Origin: Kalmanozyma brasiliensis GHG001
Lineage: Eukaryota; Basidiomycota; Ustilaginomycetes; Ustilaginales
DNA: 64,000 nt
Direction of reading: 5' to 3'
Assembly (NCBI RefSeq): GCF_000497045.1
Contig: NW_015961991.1
Location: forward strand, 310,812 to 374,811
In this document: positions 38,182 to 48,568 of the stretch, one piece after another
Layout of the letters: each line of letters opens with the position of its first letter
Numbering within the stretch: position 1 is the first letter of the stretch
The notes under the pieces: generated by a model
What the model was told of the DNA's origin: nothing
Database searches by the model: none
Seen by the model: only the letters and a program-made list of their open reading frames with translations
Position numbers and translations under genes: made by a program

Positions 38182-40383
38182 ATGCCCTCACGAACCAACA
38201 AAGGCATCCCCGTCCCCCGCGATGCGGCGCGCGGTCGATCCGGCGACGGCCAGCAAGCTGCCTGGCGTTCCAGTCTCGATCTCGTCTGGTCCTATTCGCG
38301 CTCCCAAGCCTTCTACGGCAACAACATTGCTACCTCCCCCTCGTTCGTCGAGCGCCGATGGGCGGGACAGGACCTCGAAGAAGCGGATAGCATCTACGAG
38401 GATGACGAAGAGTTTACCGATGAGGAGGACGACTATGCGAGCACATCGCAGAGTCGAGCTTCGGATGCGGGTACCGACACGGCGTCGATGGCGAGCGATG
38501 CGCGGTTCGGACCCGAGGAGGAGTTTGAGTGGGAGGGCGAGCTGCCGCCGAACGCGGTGCAGAGGACGAGAAGGCGGAGCAAGGCGAGGGATCGCAGATT
38601 GGAGCAGCTCGAGAGTGCGGATGAGGACGAGAGGAGTCGGAGTCGGAGTAGGAGCCCCAAGCGGCTGAGCGGCGTGAAGGATCGCGTTCCCGGCAAGGCG
38701 GATCCGAGTCGACGCTCGCAGCTTTCCACAGCTAGTGAGGTGTTGAGGGACCCGTTCGCGGATGATGCCGAGGAGGGCAGCGGGAGCAAGGATTCCGAAG
38801 TGACACCGCTCATGACGCAGGCCAATTCGACAAGACGCAAGTCGAGCGGCTACGGTACGATACGACGCACCTCCGAATCAGGTGCCCTTTCCACTCGCTC
38901 CGGCGACTCGAACTACCCTCCACCTGATCTGGGCAACAGCACGCTCCTCCAGTCGTGGTTCAACACGGTCAACGCCCTTGTCGGCGTAGGCATCCTCGCT
39001 CTTCCCCTCGCATTTTCCTATGCAGGTTGGGTCGGCGGCACACTTCTCTTCCTGGTCTGCGGCCTACTCACCAACTACACAGGCAAAGTTCTCGCCAAGA
39101 TCATGTCCAAGGAGCCCTCTCTCCGCACCTACGCCGATATCGGGAGCTACGCATTCGGCCCGTCTGCGCGCGTGCTCATCAGCCTCTTCTTCTGCCTCGA
39201 GCTGTGGGCGGTCTCGGTCGCGCTTATCATCCTCTTTGGCGACTCAATGAGCGCCATCTTCCCCAACGTCGCACCGGCAGCATTCAAGATGCTTGGCTAC
39301 GCCGTGGTGCTACCCTCCGTGTTTCTGCCGCTCAAACTCCTTTCGCCCATCTCGGTCATCGGCATCGTATCCACCTTCACCCTTGTGGTCGTCGTCATCA
39401 GCGATGGGCTGATCAAGCACCATGCGCCAGGATCGCTCTTCGAGCCGGCACCGACCACGCTCGGCCCACGCTGGTCGCGATTGCCCCTCAGCTTTGGGCT
39501 GATCATGTCGGGCTTTTCGTCACATCCGATCATCCCTTCGCTGGTGCGCGACATGAAGGACCCATCCAAATTCCCGAGGATGCTCAACCTCGCCTACGCC
39601 GCCGCCACCGTGCTGTACCTCAGCATGGGTATGGTTGGCTACGCCATGTTCGGTATGGGCGTTAGCGACGAGATCACCAAAGACCTGGCCAGGACGCCCG
39701 GGTTTCCGAGGGTGCTTAACAGTGTAGCCATCTGGTTGATCGTGGTCAATCCGCTGAGCAAGTTTGCGCTTGCGACGCGACCGATTCAGACGACGTTTGA
39801 GATTTTGCTCGGGGTGGACGAGCAGATTGCCTTGCGGGTTCGGTCCAAACGGAGGAGGAGTTCGGCTGCCATTGCGTCCGGAGTCAAGGCACCGAATGGA
39901 GAGAGCAACGTCGGGACGGAGTCCAACGGGGATGGTGGGAGTAGCAAGGCTACGGATCAGGAGAGCGCGACGACGGTCGAATCGACAACCGCGCAACGAG
40001 TCTCGTTCGCCAGTCCATCCAGCCCCACACCCACCACGCCGATCGCGGACGACAACCCCCTCGCCAACTCCTCTATCAGCCTTCGAGCCGCCTCCCGCAC
40101 CTCCGGGCTCACCCCTCGCACCCGCTCCATCCTCCGCTTCACCCTCAAGATCGCCCTCACATTGCTCATCGCCCTCACCGCCGTAGTGCTGCCCGGGTTC
40201 GAACAGGTCATGGCCTTCCTGGGCGCCTTTCTGGCGTTTGCGACGTGCGTCTTCGGACCCCTGTTGGCCAATCTCAGGTTGTTCGGCAAGGAGATGCGCG
40301 CGTGGAGGGTTGGGGTGGATGTGATCATTCTGGGTGTGAGTGGGGTCATGGCGGTCACAGGGACCATTTGGGCGTTCTTATAG
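38182..40383 (+). CDS. Vacuolar amino acid transporter (AVT1-like, AAAP family)
   Basis: A 733-residue transporter. Residues 1-255 are cytosolic and disordered, with an acidic patch (EEADSIYEDDEEFTDEEDD) and an Arg/Ser run (SRSRSRSPKR). The AAAP domain begins near 256: STLLQSWFNTVNALVGVGILALPLAFSYAGW, the signature first helix, then about ten further helices to the C-terminus. A second polar loop (residues about 555-640) interrupts the last helices. Yeast Avt1 imports neutral amino acids into the vacuole in exchange for protons and carries a similar long N-terminus. Vacuolar location is inferred from this relationship. The start ATG is the first in frame (GAACGATGCC). Confidence 0.87.
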   Translation: MPSRTNKGIPVPRDAARGRSGDGQQAAWRSSLDLVWSYSRSQAFYGNNIATSPSFVERRWAGQDLEEADSIYEDDEEFTDEEDDYASTSQSRASDAGTDTASMASDARFGPEEEFEWEGELPPNAVQRTRRRSKARDRRLEQLESADEDERSRSRSRSPKRLSGVKDRVPGKADPSRRSQLSTASEVLRDPFADDAEEGSGSKDSEVTPLMTQANSTRRKSSGYGTIRRTSESGALSTRSGDSNYPPPDLGNSTLLQSWFNTVNALVGVGILALPLAFSYAGWVGGTLLFLVCGLLTNYTGKVLAKIMSKEPSLRTYADIGSYAFGPSARVLISLFFCLELWAVSVALIILFGDSMSAIFPNVAPAAFKMLGYAVVLPSVFLPLKLLSPISVIGIVSTFTLVVVVISDGLIKHHAPGSLFEPAPTTLGPRWSRLPLSFGLIMSGFSSHPIIPSLVRDMKDPSKFPRMLNLAYAAATVLYLSMGMVGYAMFGMGVSDEITKDLARTPGFPRVLNSVAIWLIVVNPLSKFALATRPIQTTFEILLGVDEQIALRVRSKRRRSSAAIASGVKAPNGESNVGTESNGDGGSSKATDQESATTVESTTAQRVSFASPSSPTPTTPIADDNPLANSSISLRAASRTSGLTPRTRSILRFTLKIALTLLIALTAVVLPGFEQVMAFLGAFLAFATCVFGPLLANLRLFGKEMRAWRVGVDVIILGVSGVMAVTGTIWAFL

Positions 40384-40467
40384 GAAGTGCAATGGAAGAC
40401 ATTCACATGCGTTTGCAGACATCGGGAATGTGTGATGTGTGAAAGAGTGTGTATTGCAGTGAGGGGA

Positions 40468-42690
40468 TTAGAGTTTGGTATGTTCCAACCCGGCCCAGCG
40501 TCTCATCAATGGAGGGCTTAGCATCGGCAATCCTCCGTTGGGCATGACGCTTGGTCCAGCCCCGTCATTACCCATCGCTGCTGTGCCAACCGGCCCCGCT
40601 GCTGCCGCGGCATATCCTGAGCTTGGGAAAAGCGCATGGCGCTGCTGCTGCATAAGAATCTGATGGATCTGCATCCGCACTGCGTGCAGTCCGTGCCGCA
40701 GGCTCGCCACCTCCTCCTGCACCCGGCCAGCGTCGAATCCCGCTTTCACAGCTGCAATGTGTCCCTCCTCCGTGCGCTTGTCCAGGCTCGACAGGCCAGA
40801 ACTCAAGCCGGCGACGGACGCAGTGAGGGAGGAGAGCGCCGCGTCGAGGTTGCGACTGTCCATCGGATCGTTTTCCGGGTGAGGCGGGGGGATGGGAGGG
40901 AAGTTGTACCCGACGGGAGAGAGCGAGGTAGCGACAGAGGAGTCGAGTGGTGTGAGTAGCGAGCGTCGCGTTGTGTCCGTGGGGCTGAGGTACGATGCGC
41001 GTTCCCGCGATGGTGAGGGCGAACCACCCAGAGCAGATGTGCTGTTGGGCATGGATCGAGCTGTCGGTGGTGCAAGGTATCGCGCCGGTGCCTCTTCCGG
41101 CATCGCCGCTTGGGTGGTACTGCTCGGTCTGTGCGGCTGCTGCGATCTCGATAGATCGGCAGGCGAGAGATCCGTATACTGCCTCCTCGCCCACGTCGCC
41201 AGATCCATGCTCGATATCGCCGACGCACTCTGCGTGCGCGCCTGCCGCATGCCAAAGCTCTGCTGGCTGAGCGACCGCTCCCAGTTCTGAGCATCCAAGG
41301 GGAACTCGTCCCACTCGCCGTCGACGCCAACCTGAGAACCTCGTGCCCGCGGATCCAGGCCTGCAGCACGCAGCTCGCCCGCCGATCGATACCAGCTGCC
41401 GAGACTGTGGATACAGTCGTCGATGCGACGCGCGGAACCGTGCTGTCTCGCCTCCATCTCGTCGAGCTTGGCTTTGAGAGCGGCATTCTCGTCGGTGAGC
41501 GAGTGGACGTGCTGGGTGAAGACACTGAAAAACGCTTTGATGGGCTCGAAGCGACACTCGTTCTCGAGATGCGTCTGTGCGGTGCTTTTGGATGCTGTGT
41601 CGGGATTGCTGGAGAGTCGGTGACGTGGTCCCTTCCAGACGCATCCAAACGCCGAATGCGGACAGAGCACCGGCGCATCCTGACATTCGTCGGCGATGTG
41701 GGCCGCTAGTCGACTCTTGATCGTGCTGAGGTCGCAATGCTCGCACACGGCGGGCTCGGGTGAGCAGGTCTCTTGATGAACTTCAAGCTCGTCAGCGCAG
41801 AGGCCCGCATCGCAAGTTGGACAAGCGATTCTGCGCTTGGGACAGACGAGGCCGTGGGAAGCCCAGTCTTTGCGCATGACTTTGGCCGAGCATCCGCAGC
41901 GCTTCCCTTCGGTCTGGTTCTGATCGACGTACTCGAAGGCACATTCGGACGCGACATGCCCTCGAAGTAGGTGCCGCTCGCATTCGTAGTCGCAGCCCTT
42001 GCTCTTGTTGGGACAGCGTACTCGCAGCGTATCGACCATGTTCTTGATGAGCAACGCGGTGGGCTGGAAATCCGCAAGGTCGACTGCCGTCCTGCACGTC
42101 GGACAGCGCTTGGCTGCAGCAGCTACAACGGCATCCGCTCCGTCTTCTCCTTCAGTTTGCGAGGTGATAGCCGTGGTAATGCACTGCTTGCAGAAGGTGT
42201 GTGCGCAGACATTGGAAGCGTACGGTTCGAGAAAGGGCCCCAAGCAGATGGGACAGTGTAGAAAAGCGCTGATGCGAGTATCGTCATCGACGTAGTTGAA
42301 GCAGTCTCCGGTGGTCCACGAGAGCTGTTGAATGCCGCTGCTCATGTTGCTGCCTTCGGAGCGTTGGCTCATCGACGATGTGGCTCGGGAACGAACGGGT
42401 CGCGACCGGCTAGAGCGCGTTCCTGAGGATCTTCTGCGTGACATGGCCGGCGATGTGGCCGTCCGCTGGGAGGCGGATGCGCCGGAGCTCGGCCCTGCGT
42501 CGGACGCTTCCGGCATGATCTGCAGAGTGCCCGTAGAATGATAGCTTGGACGTGGATGGAGAAAGAGAGCAGCGGATGGATGTGGTGTCGAAGCAAAAAG
42601 GATGGACTGGCTTATCGGCGATGCACGCTTCCGGCAAGGTGCAGCAGATGCGGGGATCTGCCTGGACCCTGTCGGTGTGAAAGGGAGCAT
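40468..42690 (-). CDS. RING and TRAF-type zinc finger protein, likely E3 ubiquitin ligase
   Basis: A 740-residue protein. A C3HC4 RING lies at about 145-203 (CPICLGPFLEPYASNVCAHTFCKQC ... CPTCRTAVD), with an Ala/Asp-rich insertion before the last cysteine pair. Five Cys/His clusters of the TRAF zinc-finger type follow up to about residue 390, for example CPNKSKGCDYECERHLLRGHVASEC and CPHSAFGCVWKG. Then come a coiled-coil-like stretch (SLTDENAALKAKLDEMEARQ) and a Ser/Pro-rich tail with a second short helix (SGLSSLDKRTEEGHIAAVKAG). There is no MATH domain, which separates it from animal TRAFs. RING plus TRAF fingers suggests ubiquitin ligase activity; the target is unknown. It is divergent from the tricalbin gene. 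Confidence 0.85.
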   Translation of the reverse strand: MLPFTPTGSRQIPASAAPCRKRASPISQSILFASTPHPSAALFLHPRPSYHSTGTLQIMPEASDAGPSSGASASQRTATSPAMSRRRSSGTRSSRSRPVRSRATSSMSQRSEGSNMSSGIQQLSWTTGDCFNYVDDDTRISAFLHCPICLGPFLEPYASNVCAHTFCKQCITTAITSQTEGEDGADAVVAAAAKRCPTCRTAVDLADFQPTALLIKNMVDTLRVRCPNKSKGCDYECERHLLRGHVASECAFEYVDQNQTEGKRCGCSAKVMRKDWASHGLVCPKRRIACPTCDAGLCADELEVHQETCSPEPAVCEHCDLSTIKSRLAAHIADECQDAPVLCPHSAFGCVWKGPRHRLSSNPDTASKSTAQTHLENECRFEPIKAFFSVFTQHVHSLTDENAALKAKLDEMEARQHGSARRIDDCIHSLGSWYRSAGELRAAGLDPRARGSQVGVDGEWDEFPLDAQNWERSLSQQSFGMRQARTQSASAISSMDLATWARRQYTDLSPADLSRSQQPHRPSSTTQAAMPEEAPARYLAPPTARSMPNSTSALGGSPSPSRERASYLSPTDTTRRSLLTPLDSSVATSLSPVGYNFPPIPPPHPENDPMDSRNLDAALSSLTASVAGLSSGLSSLDKRTEEGHIAAVKAGFDAGRVQEEVASLRHGLHAVRMQIHQILMQQQRHALFPSSGYAAAAAGPVGTAAMGNDGAGPSVMPNGGLPMLSPPLMRRWAGLEHTKL

Positions 42691-43507
42691 AATTTCATCG
42701 ATTCATTCAACGATAGATGTAACAATTACTGGGTAATTTGACCTTTGCCTCCACCCCAGTCACATGCACGATCTTCTGCGCGGTCTTCTGCACGCTGACG
42801 TTGAAATCGGAAAGCCCGTTGCAATGAAAATGCTCAGCGCGGGGCTCCCGACCATGCTCTCGCTACGCCCCTGTGACTTTGCTGCACGCCCGCTTAGCCA
42901 CGAAGGCTGTGTGATTGATGCAGAGCACACGCTGCAAAGCGGTGCACACGACGACGCCAAGCCAGCGATGTCGGTGCCCACTCCGAATGACGTTTGTTTC
43001 CCACAGCCAGCAGCTTGACAACCGGCGTCTTCTTGCTTCTCAATTTCCTCCATGCGCATCGTGCACGGCCTTTTGCGAATCTTTTTTGTGCAAGATGACA
43101 GTGACGGGAGTCCAAAGAGGCCAAGCACGCACGCATGGTTAGCCTGTCAGTGTTCCCGAAACGCGTGGGAAAGAGCGAGCTGAGCAAACCCTGTCAAGGT
43201 GGCTTCGGTCTCGCCTATCGATTGCTGAGTGTTCTGGACACTTTGCTGGCTTGAGGGCTGCTGTCATCCTGCCGCTGTTGCTTCGACTGAGTCTGAATCG
43301 AGAAGGCAGCTCCTCGCCTGGCTATCTTCCGAGGGTCAGCACCTTCTGCCATCGTCGACTTGATCGCATGAGCTGGCATCTCCTCCTCCCTTTCTTTTTG
43401 ATCTCCATCGACCTTCTCCTCGTCGCTTCCACTCCCCCTATCTCCCCTCTCCACCCCTTCCATCGTCAAGGAAAGGAAGCTCATTTGGCAAGAACCTGTG
43501 GCCCACC
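42691..43507. other. Divergent promoter region, RING/TRAF protein and tricalbin
   Basis: The 817 bases separate two divergent ATGs. The plus-strand leader 43370-43500 is pyrimidine-rich and ends in a good start context (CCCACCATG). Short ORFs on both strands are unsupported. Confidence 0.5.
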
Positions 43508-46500
43508 ATGTCGAGCCACCACCCTGGAGAAGGCTGGTCGGAGCGCAACCCCGTCCCCACCGTCCAGCAGTACCGCGATGAGCAGGAGCAACGTCTCCAG
43601 CATCAAGAAGACCTTCGACGCGATGCTTCCAAGGCCAACGGCTCCCAGCTCGCCAACACCGACGCCGATGAGGCGACTCCTGCCTATCCATCGGCCACCT
43701 CTTCCGGCACGGATCCCACCAACTCGGATGGTCTCAGGCAGCGAAAGGGTGCCTCGGGTGCCGGCGCAACCGCTCCCAAGACCGACACGGTCGACCAAGC
43801 TCCCGGCGGCGGTGCCGAGGAGAAGGAGCGCATCAAGCAGGCCCAGATGCCAAAAGGCAAGGCCAACGAGTTCGAAGAAAAGGGCGAGCGCGTCGTCACT
43901 GACCCCGTCACGGGCGGCGACGTCCAGATTCGCGACGCTTCTGAGAACGCCAAGATCAGCCCGGACAAGCTCGACTCGCGTTACGGCCCTGGCTTCTCCA
44001 CCCACGTCCCCAAGGACCCCTCGAAGCACTCGCAGCTTCACACCTCACCCTACCCCGCCGAGCCCTCCAACGGTCTGCTGTATCGCTTCCCCGAGCCTGC
44101 CGACAGTGACATCATCAAGGGCATGCAGTCGGCCTTCAACCAGCTCGCCATCGGCCTCGGCGCCTCGCTCGCCCTCATCTGGTTCTTCTTTGCGTTTGGA
44201 AATGGCTGGTGGAAGTTCCTCGTTCGCACCTCGATCCTCGTGGGTGTCGGCTTCTGCGGCTGGACCGGTCTCCATCTGCAATCACGCAAGATCGAGAAGG
44301 AGCACGACGCCATCCGTGCAGAAATGCACAAACAGCGTGGAGAGAAGCTCACGCCGCCCATGCCGGAAAGTGTCGAGTGGCTCAACGCTGCTATTGCCTG
44401 TATCTGGAAGCAAATCAACCCGGACATGTTCATCGGCATGGCCGATATGGTCGAGGACATCATGCAGCAGTCTCTGCCCGGTTTCGTTGATGCCGTCAAG
44501 ATCGACGACATTGGCATAGGAGAAAACCCCTTCCGCCTCGTCGCCATGCGCGGTCTGTCGGATATGATGAGCGACAAGGAGTATCCGCGCGAAGAATGGA
44601 TCGACCAAGGCAAAAAGGACGAGCTCAAGAAAGAAGCCGACAAGGAGAAGGAGAAGAACAAGGACAAGGACAGCCAGGCCAAGAAGGAGCTTGACGCGAC
44701 CGAAGACGCTGACGGCGACGGAGTCGCAGACGACGACGAGTCCGGCGACTTCCTCAACTACGAGATCTCGTTCAGCTACTCTGCTCGCCCCGGTCAGTCC
44801 AACAAGGACCGAGCGAAGAACATCCACCTGATGATCGAGTTCTTCGTCGGCGCCTACGACCTCTTCCAGATTCCCCTCCCTATCTGGATCCAGATCGAGC
44901 ACATCTCGGGCACCATTCGCCTGCGCGCCCAGATGGTGCAGCAAGCGCCTTACATCCGCAACCTGACCTTTACGCTCATGGGCGTTCCCAAGGTCGAGAT
45001 CTCGGCCATTCCCATGCTCAAGGCCCTTCCCAACGTTCTGGACCTCCCACTCATCTCTGGGTTTGTTCAGTCTTCGATCGCTGCTGCCGCCAACATGTAC
45101 GTCGCACCCAAGAGCATGACGCTCAACATGGCACAGATGCTCTCCGGTGACGGAATCAAGAAGGACACCGACGCCGTCGGCGTGCTCGTCGTCGACATCG
45201 AGTACGGCGAGGGTCTCTCTGCTCAGGATGCCAACGGCAAGAGCGACCCATACGTCGTTCTGTCGTTTGCCAAGTTCGGTCGTCCGTTGTACAGCTCGCG
45301 TATTATCTTCGAGGACCTCAACCCCGTGTGGCAGGAGACGGCGTTCCTGCTGGTCAGCAAGGACGACATTCGCGCCAACGAGTCGCTCTCCATTCAGCTT
45401 TGGGATTCCGATGCCCGTACCGCCGACGACATTGTCGGTCGTGTCAACAAGCCCATCAAGGAGCTCATTCGCGATGCTAACCACCCTCAGGACAGGAAGG
45501 ACAAGTTGATGGGCTTCGAGGACGCTGACGACATGCCCGGTGAGCTCAAGTGGAAGGTGGCGTTCTACGAAAAGGCCGACTTCAACAAGGCGCTCGTACC
45601 CAAGAAGAAGGAGGAGGACATGACGCAGGTCGAAAAGGAGACGAAGCGCGAGGCGTCGGCGATCGACTCTGTGGACGAGAAGATCGCCCTCCACTGCCCT
45701 CCCGACCCGGAGTACCCTTCGGGCATCCTCAGCATCATCGTCCACCACATTGCCGGCCTCGAGAACCGCGATGTCGAAAAGGGGGTCATGGGCAAAGAGC
45801 GCGAGGGAACCGCAGGTCAGGACGTCGATGCCAAGGCTGGCGAAGGCAAAGCTCTTCCCTCTGGCTATGTCGAGTTCATCGTCAACGACGACATCATCTA
45901 CAAGACGCGCGTCAAGCAGTACACCAACATGCCGTTCTACGAGGCGGGCACCGAGACGTTCGTCCGCGACTGGACGCGCACCGAAGTGCGTCTTGCCGTG
46001 CGTGACGCCCGTCTGCGCGAACACGATCCCATCATGGGCATCGTCTCGATGGACCTCACCGAGGTGTTCAGCGAGAGCTCGCAGGTGACCCAGTCGTTCT
46101 CGCTGCAGGATGGTGTTGGGTTCGGCAAGGTGCACTGTAGTCTGGTGTTCCGCAGCATCAAGGCGCAGCTACCCAAGAACCTGCTCGGATGGGACACCGC
46201 CACCGTCGAGCTGCTGTCCGAGATCGAGATCGAGGGTGACGAGTCGCTCAAGTCCAAGAAGATCAAGGTCTCCACCGGAGACGACACGCAGAAGATCCGT
46301 CCCGGCGAGCAAGTGCCGGAAGACGCCAAAGCCTTGGTCCGACTTCCCGTGTACGACCGCTACAGCTCGCTGCTGACGTTCGACCTCGGCGGTGGCGGCC
46401 TCAGCGTGGGCCCGCTCAACGCCAAGCCGGACGCCATCGCCGTCGCCGCCCTGCGCGACATCCCCGATGGCGAAGTCGTCGAACTCGAACTCGACCTCGT

Positions 46501-46948
46501 GGCCGGCAGCAACCTCGGCACGCTCAAGCGCAACTACATCAACGACCAGACGCGCAAGACGCACAATTTTGAGGTGGTCGGCAAGCTGCGCGTCAAGGTG
46601 CGCATCGATGCAGGTCTCGACGATGATCACCTGCGCCTGGTGGAGCGCACCACGGGCAGGAAGGACAAGCACGAATTCGATGTCTACAACCGACTGGAGG
46701 GCATGCCCAACCGGGCGGTGGAAAATTCGCATGCGAATGACGACGGTGTCGTGGACAGGAAGGAGCAGAAGCAAATTGACAGGAGCAAGAAGGAGGCGCT
46801 CCACTCGAGACACCGCGGTGCCATGGGGTACGGCGGGGCCAGGTCGGCCGTGTGGGCCAAAGACGGTGTCAGGGACAGGATCAGGAGGGTCAGCGCCAAG
46901 ATCACGGGCAAGAAGGGCAGGGATCAGACGATCAAGTCGGAGGCCTGA
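43508..46948 (+). CDS. Tricalbin/extended synaptotagmin (SMP and C2 domains)
   Basis: An 1,146-residue ER-plasma membrane tether. Residues 1-205 are polar; a hydrophobic hairpin at about 209-256 (LGASLALIWFFFAFGNGWWKFL) anchors it in the ER. The lipid-transfer SMP domain covers about 287-540 (ESVEWLNAAIACIWKQINPDMF ... LPLISGFVQSSIAAAANMYVAPKSM), with a charged insertion at 375-410. C2A (about 557-690) keeps the calcium aspartates (SAQDANGKSDPYVVL, WDSDARTADD). C2B (about 738-870) has lost most of them and holds a long insertion. A further 270-residue tail includes a beta-rich region and a basic C-terminus. Tricalbins move lipids at contact sites and stabilise the plasma membrane. The gene is intronless and strongly codon-biased. 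Confidence 0.9.
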   Translation: MSSHHPGEGWSERNPVPTVQQYRDEQEQRLQHQEDLRRDASKANGSQLANTDADEATPAYPSATSSGTDPTNSDGLRQRKGASGAGATAPKTDTVDQAPGGGAEEKERIKQAQMPKGKANEFEEKGERVVTDPVTGGDVQIRDASENAKISPDKLDSRYGPGFSTHVPKDPSKHSQLHTSPYPAEPSNGLLYRFPEPADSDIIKGMQSAFNQLAIGLGASLALIWFFFAFGNGWWKFLVRTSILVGVGFCGWTGLHLQSRKIEKEHDAIRAEMHKQRGEKLTPPMPESVEWLNAAIACIWKQINPDMFIGMADMVEDIMQQSLPGFVDAVKIDDIGIGENPFRLVAMRGLSDMMSDKEYPREEWIDQGKKDELKKEADKEKEKNKDKDSQAKKELDATEDADGDGVADDDESGDFLNYEISFSYSARPGQSNKDRAKNIHLMIEFFVGAYDLFQIPLPIWIQIEHISGTIRLRAQMVQQAPYIRNLTFTLMGVPKVEISAIPMLKALPNVLDLPLISGFVQSSIAAAANMYVAPKSMTLNMAQMLSGDGIKKDTDAVGVLVVDIEYGEGLSAQDANGKSDPYVVLSFAKFGRPLYSSRIIFEDLNPVWQETAFLLVSKDDIRANESLSIQLWDSDARTADDIVGRVNKPIKELIRDANHPQDRKDKLMGFEDADDMPGELKWKVAFYEKADFNKALVPKKKEEDMTQVEKETKREASAIDSVDEKIALHCPPDPEYPSGILSIIVHHIAGLENRDVEKGVMGKEREGTAGQDVDAKAGEGKALPSGYVEFIVNDDIIYKTRVKQYTNMPFYEAGTETFVRDWTRTEVRLAVRDARLREHDPIMGIVSMDLTEVFSESSQVTQSFSLQDGVGFGKVHCSLVFRSIKAQLPKNLLGWDTATVELLSEIEIEGDESLKSKKIKVSTGDDTQKIRPGEQVPEDAKALVRLPVYDRYSSLLTFDLGGGGLSVGPLNAKPDAIAVAALRDIPDGEVVELELDLVAGSNLGTLKRNYINDQTRKTHNFEVVGKLRVKVRIDAGLDDDHLRLVERTTGRKDKHEFDVYNRLEGMPNRAVENSHANDDGVVDRKEQKQIDRSKKEALHSRHRGAMGYGGARSAVWAKDGVRDRIRRVSAKITGKKGRDQTIKSEA

Positions 46949-47481
46949 TCGGTCGAAGCACTCGCAGCATCTTCTGTTGCGTCCCTGACCTCGCGCTGTG
47001 TTCGTTCGTTGTACGGATTCTCTCAGCTAGCAATTCACGTTTCCATCGATCGACCTCGTGTGAGTCCACCTCCAAATTGACTGTGACTCGACGTCGACCT
47101 CTCCATCCGGTGCCACATCAGCAGATCATTGGAGCGACGGTCGGACATGACGGTCTCCACTCAATCGCTCGCGGTCGGTCGTGTCGAATGTGAGTGGGTG
47201 TGTGACTCGATATCTTCGGCTAGAGCCTTATCTGACAGGCTGCCCGGGGTCTTGCTGCGGGGGGCGAAATTTAGAGCTTTTGGTCGGAAGGGTCCGTTCC
47301 GAGCTCTGTTGCATCACGCCTCACCCCACCTTTGAGGAAATGGGCAGATCCGGCGGAAAGCCCGTCGTTGTGTGTGGAAGGGCGCCGGCGGGTGCGGCTG
47401 GACCCTCCTTCGTGCGCTTCGGGAAGGTATAAAGGTCCCCACCCAATCGCACGTCCCTGTCCGATTCTCTCATCATCAATC
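46949..47481. other. Intergenic, promoter of the GNAT gene
   Basis: The 533 bases between the tricalbin stop and the GNAT ATG contain a TATA box at 47428-47434. The reading frame of the acetyltransferase is open for another 50 codons upstream, but this stretch has no ATG and includes the TATA box, so it is not coding. Confidence 0.55.
47428..47434 (+). promoter_or_regulatory. TATA box of the GNAT gene
   Basis: TATAAAG on the plus strand, 48-54 bases before the ATG at 47482. It lies inside the upstream-open frame and supports the later start. Confidence 0.55.
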
Positions 47482-48069
47482 ATGTCAGCTACCACACATC
47501 CAACGTTTGACAACGCGACCTTCACCCTCCCGGTTGCGGGGACGACGCTGGTGCTGCGACCGGTGCAGCTCGCGGATGCGCCCAATTTGCGCGATCGGTG
47601 CGCGGACCCTCTCAACGTGCGCTTCCTCCCGCATCTGCAAGGCAAGGAGAACCAGACAGTGGCCGAGGTCGAAGCGTGGATCAAGACCGTCCAAGCAGGG
47701 TGGAACAAGGACAGCCTGTTCCTCGTCATCATCGACACCGCCGACGAAGGGAGAGTGATCGGCGAAGGCCCACTGGGGTATATCAACTGGGAGAAGAAGG
47801 AGTGCGAGAGCGGGATCATGATCGATCATCAGCTCGCAGGGAGAGGGATTGCCACTCAAGCGCTCAATGCAAGCATGGACTTCGCCTTCAAAGAGCTCGG
47901 GCTGGAGAAGGTCAAGTATGGGACCATGCAGGAGAACAAGGGCATGGTCAAAGTGCTCAGCGAGAAACTGAGGGTTAAAGGCAGGCCAGAAGGGAGAGCG
48001 AGGAAGGACGGGTTGGAGGAGTTCAACTTTGTTTTCACTAGGGAGGAGTGGCTGGCTGCGTGCAAGTGA
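47482..48069 (+). CDS. RimJ/RimL-type GNAT acetyltransferase
   Basis: A 195-residue single-domain GNAT enzyme. The order is that of the RimJ/RimL group: a beta-strand GTTLVLRPVQLADAPNLRDRCADPLNVRFLP, a central FLVIIDTADEGRVIGEGPLGYINW, the acetyl-CoA loop IMIDHQLAGRGIATQALNASMDFAF (motif A, LAGRGIAT) and the late KVKYGTMQENKGMVKVLSEKL helix. Such enzymes acetylate N-terminal amines or small molecules; the acceptor cannot be deduced. The ATG at 47482 (MSATTHPTF) is chosen because a TATA box lies 48-54 bases upstream. It is unrelated in architecture to the HTH-GNAT protein at 7046. Confidence 0.88.
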   Translation: MSATTHPTFDNATFTLPVAGTTLVLRPVQLADAPNLRDRCADPLNVRFLPHLQGKENQTVAEVEAWIKTVQAGWNKDSLFLVIIDTADEGRVIGEGPLGYINWEKKECESGIMIDHQLAGRGIATQALNASMDFAFKELGLEKVKYGTMQENKGMVKVLSEKLRVKGRPEGRARKDGLEEFNFVFTREEWLAACK

Positions 48070-48568
48070 GCCCCGCGATCTGACTGGAGGAGGTATCAAG
48101 GCGATTCCTCCGCATCAGTCAGGTGACGAAGTCGGAATGGACAAGAACACCCCTTGAGCAGATCTACTTCAGCCCATCGGGTCCGGGGAAAGCCCTGACC
48201 CAAGTTCTCCACAGCTACAACGCTGATTCACGATCGCGACCCCGTTAGCTCGACAGCTGCCGATCGCAGTCGAACCTTCCACTGGCGTCCTCAAGCGCTG
48301 AGCTCGACTTTAGCAGAACAGCACCGAGACTACAAGTAAAACTTCAGAGAGTTCCGCTATACCATGGCCAAGCCGCATCCTACTGGCACCGCAAAACAGA
48401 CAGAGCAAGCATGGTCTCTCAAAAAAGTTGGATAGCTGAATTCAAGTAAAGTAGAATATCGATGATAGAGTGTGTTCAAGCAGACCGGAGACGAATCGCA
48501 AAGGGCTGGTCGATGCCGGCCAATGGAGACCGAAGACAGGCTGAATGCAAGATACAGACGCACACCTC
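48070..48568. other. Convergent 3' flank
   Basis: These 499 bases lie between the GNAT stop (plus) and the JmjC-like stop (minus). Nothing recognisable is present. Confidence 0.5.

Noticed and set aside
44282..46135. 617-codon minus-strand frame inside the tricalbin gene
   Set aside because: Antisense of C-ending codons, low-complexity Asp/Val/Leu/His composition, no start context; the tricalbin frame has strong domain evidence.
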